A DNA stretch of 11,173 bases, taken from positions 4,491-15,663 of the forward strand of contig BQKZ01014355.1 in the NCBI GenBank assembly GCA_036244855.1, read 5' to 3'. Below, in pieces: positions 7,000-11,173 of this stretch; the first letter of the stretch is position 1, and every line of letters begins with the position of its first letter. A model generated the notes under the pieces. That model searched no databases, had not been told where the DNA came from, and was given only the letters and a program-made list of their open reading frames with translations. Source of the DNA: Temnopleurus reevesii. Lineage: Eukaryota > Echinodermata > Echinoidea > Temnopleuroida > Temnopleuridae. Both the position numbers and the translations under genes were made by a program.

Positions 7000-7500
7000 C
7001 TGTAATATTTTGATCATTTGATTTAAATACATTGATTTTTCATGCATGAATTGTCTTCTTTATTCATGTCAATAATATTTCCATGTTAATCTAGGTCCAT
7101 ATCAAGCCATCTGCTCTTTTGTTCAATTATTTGATATATTTTTTTTAGCCTGATTTCTTTTCTGGTTCCCTTTGGTAAAAAAAAAAACCATAATTTTGAT
7201 TATTCATTCTAGTTTCGTGCACTACTTGACTGAATGAAGTAAACTTAGTTTTACAAGAATTATTTGTACAGAAAATAGTTTCTTAGTGTCAAGTTTCTTA
7301 TGCAATTATTATTTTTATTAAATATTCAACATTTCTCCATTCTTTCACATGAGAACTCTATAATATCCAATGTTAAAGTAAAGCACACCAAATGGACTTG
7401 AACAACATATATAATCTCTACAATCATTCTATATTCTATTGCTGAACCTATTCAACAGCTGCTGTGTTGTGTACCATAAATACAGGATCTAAGATACTAG
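7000..7500. other. AT-rich non-coding stretch
   Basis: Contains only homopolymer runs (T-rich near 7138-7146, A-rich near 7178-7188). No reading frame or repeat unit is supported. Confidence 0.5.
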
Positions 7501-7558
7501 TGAGCTTTATTAATCCACTTTAATCCATGTATTGTATTTTGATTTTATGAAAGTTTTA

Positions 7559-7573
7559 AATAAACGGAATAAA
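7559..7573 (+). terminator. Tandem AATAAA polyadenylation signals
   Basis: Two AATAAA hexamers (7559-7564 and 7568-7573) lie within 15 bp, downstream of a T/A-rich stretch with no open frame. This could mark the 3' end of a transcript or an old retroelement on the plus strand. No upstream coding exon is visible, so it may be chance. Confidence 0.25.
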
Positions 7574-7589
7574 AGCCTTTTTAATCAAT

Positions 7590-8049
7590 ATGTGAGCTGT
7601 AGTACTGTATTCATGCAAGACATACAAAGTAAAATGAATGAAAATTCTATGCAATGAACCTAAACAGCACTTTCGTTATTTTGTAAGTTACAAACCTGAA
7701 GTATTCAGAACAAACACAGCCCGAAGACAAGGATAAAAAAAATTATTTGTATGACCTCTATTTCATGGCATATATAGATGTATAGTGAATTAATATGCAT
7801 TTAAAAGATCAACCCCCGTACTGCACATGTACATGTAGTACTATTAAAGATTGCAATTTAATTAAAAATACTAAGAATCAAGAACAAAAACTTATAATCA
7901 AAACAAAACAATTCTTTGATCAGAACTGTGTTACATGGGAATTCATCCACAAACAGTATCATACCAGTTGATTAAAAATGCAGAAAGACCCACAGATCTA
8001 ATCTTCCCAGCCTATGAATGTTAATTTCTCCATAAATATTTGCTGATTT
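7590..8049. other. AT-rich non-coding stretch
   Basis: Nothing recognised beyond a short palindromic patch ACATGTACATGT near 7825-7836 and A/T-rich runs. Confidence 0.45.
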
Positions 8050-8180
8050 CCAACCGTTCCTCGCGCCGTTCCATCCTTAGGAACCGAAATGATCTCATCC
8101 ATTATCTCCGAAAGCATCTGGCCTAGACTCTAATTGGTTCAACACATCCTCCGATTGGATCATAAAGAATTGTGAGTCAT
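8050..8180. other. GC-richer, high-complexity island; candidate conserved element or small exon
   Basis: A non-repetitive block, more GC-rich than both flanks, running from CCAACCGTTCCTCGCGCCG to about CCTCCGATTGGATC. A minus-strand open frame of 39 codons (ATG at 8117-8115, stop at 8000-7998) spans most of it and has no recognised similarity. Frames this short are common by chance. A conserved non-coding element is as likely. Confidence 0.25.
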
Positions 8181-8725
8181 CGTGATTAGGGTAGACCTCA
8201 AGAAATACTCTGGAGATATGATTTTGGTTTATTGGGACATAACCTGAATCACCAGGGGAATGACCTAAAAAGTTGTGTTTTATAGTGAGTTACAGACTAT
8301 AGTGAAGGTTGTATGCAGATAAAGTTAGGTATAAATGTTAAATGTGTATGATTTATTTTAATAAGCATTGAATTGAATTCAATTGTATACATTTTCTTAT
8401 AAGGTTTTACATTTTTGAAAGTACACTAAAATGAAAAAGTCTTTCGCATAATTTTCAAACAGACTGTGATCAATGTCACACTTGAGTAATTTCAGTTGTT
8501 GTATGATATCTCTCGTCCCACTGCTCGTCCTCAAAAGTGAGCACATAGGAATTGAAAAAATTACAGTGATCCAGAAATTTAAATGAATAGTGCATATATT
8601 CTAATATCTATTAATGTCAGGAATATTATCATTACATAAGCATTGTCATAAAAGTCAGTTCAAACACCAACATACCTTCACACACATACTCATATGTTTG
8701 AAAACAGGATCTATAATGAAAACAG
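8181..8725. other. AT-rich non-coding stretch
   Basis: No gene, repeat family or strong structure. A short TTGAATTGAATTCAATTG palindromic patch occurs near 8369-8386. Confidence 0.45.
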
Positions 8726-8751
8726 ACACAAACACAAACACAAACACAAAA
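8726..8751. repeat. (ACAAAC)n hexanucleotide microsatellite
   Basis: About four tandem copies of the six-base unit ACAAAC, followed by an A-rich stretch. Both strands stay open in some frames purely because of the repeat. Confidence 0.85.
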
Positions 8752-8806
8752 ATATAAACATGCATACAGACACAAAAAAAACATATACTTATCAACTAAC
8801 AAACAT

Positions 8807-8833
8807 ACACACACACACACGCACACACACACA
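8807..8833. repeat. (CA)n dinucleotide microsatellite
   Basis: CA repeat of about 13 units with a single G interruption near 8821. Together with the hexanucleotide repeat 55 bp upstream it forms a compound CA-rich microsatellite. The minus-strand Cys/Val-rich open frame here is a repeat by-product. Confidence 0.9.
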
Positions 8834-9265
8834 AACGCACAACCCTTTCTTCTACTCTGACAACCATTATAGATTCAGATCACGATAGAGCCCACAGGCA
8901 ATAAGACTACAAAATGAAGAAATTGAAATCTCATCTTTTAGGCATACGAAGGTGAAAATGAAATCACATGTTTGTCACTGCCCTTCTTCTGTCAATGTCA
9001 TGACACAATTTCACACATAAAATACTTTTTACTTGATCAATTGATTATTCTGAGTGGAGGAAGCACAATATCTTTCACAAACAATTAGATATTCAAGCAA
9101 AACCCATTTCACGATATTTTTGTAAAGATATCTGATTTATTGATCTAATCCTACTTTGTATGAAGTAATTTCTAATGAAAGATACATGTACATCATATTT
9201 CATGAAGGATTACTAAAAGGAAAATGGCCATGTGAATTCAGAACATCTATGCAACTTTAAAATCT
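8834..9265. other. AT-rich non-coding stretch
   Basis: No reading frame or repeat of note before the TTAA-bounded element that begins at 9266. Confidence 0.45.
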
Positions 9266-9784
9266 TTAAAGCCCAAGTATAGTTTTGGTAAAGATAAAGA
9301 AATGTGAGTTGTTGGGATGGTTATCATGACATATAATTCTTACACACATTTTGAGATCGTAATATATTTTTGCATTAACTGGTTCTCTTGAAACTTTGAA
9401 TTTGACCGTTTAATCATATTTCACACCCTCTCCTGGTTATAACAATATTTTGCTTGTTATAGGGCATATACAACATTATATCCGAGATTCAACAATAGTA
9501 TGATAAAAAGGTATACACAAAAATAAAATTATGAAATGTTCCTCCAATTTTGTGCATGGGAAGTGGTCCTTTATCAAGAAAGAAAATATTGAATTAGTGT
9601 TGGGGGACACGACACTGAAATATTTTGCACGTTTTAGGTTATAGCTTTTCCAAAACTCATTCATTTTTCGCATAATCTTTTGTGCAATATGTTCAAGATA
9701 CTATATTTGATTTCATATAGATTTTGAAGACAAAATTTGGCGATAAAAATATTCACTTTTACCAAAACTTTACTTGGGCTTTAA
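9266..9784. mobile_element. MITE-like non-autonomous DNA transposon flanked by TTAA
   Basis: The 27-bp left end (9266-9292, beginning TTAAAGCCCAAGTATAG) matches the reverse complement of the right end (9758-9784) at 26 of 27 positions. Both ends begin with TTAA followed by AGCCCAAGTA. The interior (about 465 bp) is AT-rich with no transposase; a 65-codon minus-strand frame (9476-9673) shows no domain. The size, terminal repeats and lack of coding sequence fit a non-autonomous DNA transposon. TTAA as target duplication would suggest the piggyBac superfamily. A TA duplication with AAGCCC ends (Tc1/mariner type) fits the same bases equally well. Confidence 0.8.
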
Positions 9785-9829
9785 GTGCCATCAAGAAACC
9801 AATAAAACTCCACACATCTGACTTTCACG

Positions 9830-9960
9830 GCTTTACAAGCAGCTCCTCCATCCCGCGAACTGGTAATTAATCACCCGTCTCCCCGATCTCTAATCAAATT
9901 AAACTAAGCAAAACATATTTCAGAAGTCTGGGCCTACCAAACACATCATCTTTCCGTACT
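9830..9960. promoter_or_regulatory. Candidate regulatory island with homeodomain-type sites
   Basis: A GC-richer, non-repetitive block just outside the TTAA-bounded element. It holds TAATTA (9864-9869) overlapping a TTAATCA, a second TAATCA (9891-9896) and AATTAAAC (9897-9904), separated by C-rich stretches. These match the general TAAT core bound by homeodomain proteins. No experimental or comparative support is available, so this is a motif-level guess. Confidence 0.25.
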
Positions 9961-10042
9961 GCTAGTAAGTGGATATCATCAATTATAAAAGTGAGTCATA
10001 CCGATAAATTGGAGTCTACCAAAGGGATAGAATATTGGAGGA

Positions 10043-10081
10043 TGAGATGAGGAATCACCATGACGGTGATTCTTTATTTCA
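10043..10081 (+). other. 39-nt hairpin with 17-bp stem
   Basis: TGAGATGAGGAATCACC pairs with GGTGATTCTTTATTTCA across the 5-base loop ATGAC. There are 14 Watson-Crick and 3 G-U pairs in RNA, with no bulge. An alternative 8-bp stem uses CACCATGA (10056-10063) with TCATGGTG (10087-10094), so two mutually exclusive folds are possible. It is shorter than a typical animal microRNA precursor and no mature sequence is recognised. Confidence 0.55.
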
Positions 10082-10248
10082 AGAAATCATGGTGGAACGC
10101 TGCTCCAGTATTGATTTGTTCTATAATCTAATAATGTTAATATTTTAGTTTGAAAATTTGGAAATTCAAACTCTCACATTCCCTAAAATGTTTGTTTTTT
10201 ATGTTCCTTGCTACTAAAACCATTTTGTTTGGTGAGTAAACATTCAAG

Positions 10249-10356
10249 TTTCTATTTATCTTTCTCCCTCTCCTCACTGTCTTTTTCTCTCCATTTTTTA
10301 TCTCACCATCTACTTTCTCTTCATCCTCATCCACTTTCTCCTTCCTTCCTTATTCA

Positions 10357-10388
<32 letters not shown>

Positions 10389-10440
10389 TTCCTTCATTCC
10401 TTCCTTCCTTCATTCCTTCCTATCTTCCTTCTTTCCGTCC

Positions 10441-10472
<32 letters not shown>

Positions 10473-10510
10473 AGTTCTCTCTCTTTCTATCTTTCTCTCT
10501 TTCTCCCTGT
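10249..10510 (+). repeat. Long polypyrimidine tract with TTTC, TTCC and CT repeats
   Basis: About 260 bp of mostly C and T on the plus strand. It includes a TTTC tetranucleotide run (about 10355-10385), TTCC/TTCA repeats (10385-10440) and a CT dinucleotide run (10445-10472). Such mirror-like homopurine-homopyrimidine DNA can form triplex (H-DNA) structures in vitro. The Ser/Phe/Leu-rich open frame through it is a repeat by-product. Confidence 0.9.
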
Positions 10511-11173
10511 TTAATATCAAATCTCTATACCTCTCACTTTCTCCCCTTAAATATCTTTCTTGAACCCTTTTTTATTAACGTTATCATATTAAAGATTTAT
10601 ATTTTTCCCTCTTCATATCATTGAATTAATCCTGCCTGATGAAATAATTTGAGCTAGATAATTGCATCGTTCTACCAACTGAAAATGAAAGTAAAGAAAA
10701 AATTTGGCATTTAATCATCATCAATCTCCCTGATCTATAATTCCACTCATCTATTTATTGGTACATCTAAAAACTGACCAGCAGTAGATACCGAGAAGAT
10801 AAGTGTACGTAAAGATAAAGATGTAAATAATAACTGAACAAGGTGATAGATTGGGAGCGAGGGGAAGACAGCGAGAAGCAAAAGATGGGGAAATAAACAG
10901 TTTTATAATATTCACTGATTTGAAGTAACTACAGATCTTTTAAAATACCAGAGATAAATAAATACTTAACACTTGTAAATATAGAATACTGTGCACTTGT
11001 GATATCGTTAAAAAGAATGGGAATGGTAGGAAACGTTTGGGATCAAGCCTTCAGTGAACACTACAGGGTTTTTACACCAATACATCAAATTTAATTAAAT
11101 AAAAGAATTAATATCAGGCGTTGAGAATCAATATATCAGAAGACAACATGGGAAATGACTGAAGCCAAGTCGG
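10511..11173. other. AT-rich non-coding stretch to the window end
   Basis: No reading frame, known repeat or strong structure was found. A short purine-rich patch (10855-10890) is the only compositional departure. Confidence 0.45.

Noticed and set aside
8632..8888. Cys/Val-rich and Thr/His-rich frames on opposite strands
   Set aside because: Both are generated by the CA and ACAAAC microsatellites.
10208..10474. 88-codon Ser/Phe/Leu-rich plus-strand frame
   Set aside because: A by-product of the polypyrimidine tract.

Overview
The window looks like non-coding DNA from an animal nuclear genome. It is strongly AT-rich, has no long non-repetitive reading frame, and holds microsatellites, dispersed repeats and fragments that look like retroelements and DNA transposons. 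The repeat style (a retroelement-like tail ending in TTGAA-type repeats, a tRNA-SINE-like block, small TTAA-bounded MITE-like elements) resembles marine invertebrates such as echinoderms. That is an impression from pattern, not a demonstrated assignment. No protein-coding gene, tRNA, rRNA or CRISPR array can be supported.

Layout. Positions 1-310 resemble the 3' end of a non-LTR retroelement (AATAAA, then a TTGAA-type tail) butted against the first unit of an array. Positions 307-2945 are an irregular higher-order tandem array. Each unit pairs a conserved spacer of about 150-250 bp with a long GAT-trinucleotide block that varies in length and interruption. Positions 2946-4362 are a composite: a dispersed repeat 'X' (3111-3292, +), a hairpin, a minus-strand SINE-like block (about 3560-3713), one ambiguous base (3714), an extra array unit (3715-4150) that duplicates 2506-2945, and an inverted copy of X (4198-4362, -).

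From 4363 to the end the window is single-copy-looking AT-rich DNA, probably intergenic or intronic. It contains a small imperfect MITE-like element (5202-5360), a clear MITE-like element of about 0.5 kb with 27-bp terminal inverted repeats and TTAA at both ends (9266-9784), CA-rich microsatellites (8726-8833), a polypyrimidine tract of about 260 bp (10249-10510), a 39-nt hairpin (10043-10081) and several higher-complexity, GC-richer islands (4615-4870, 6598-6690, 8050-8180, 9830-9960) that could be conserved non-coding elements or missed exons.

No genes act together here. The most notable content is the GAT/spacer array, its abrupt duplication beginning exactly at the N, the inverted X pair, and the TTAA-flanked element. 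The apparent poly-Asp, poly-Met, poly-Ile and poly-His reading frames are by-products of GAT repeats, in which only one of the six frames carries stop codons.
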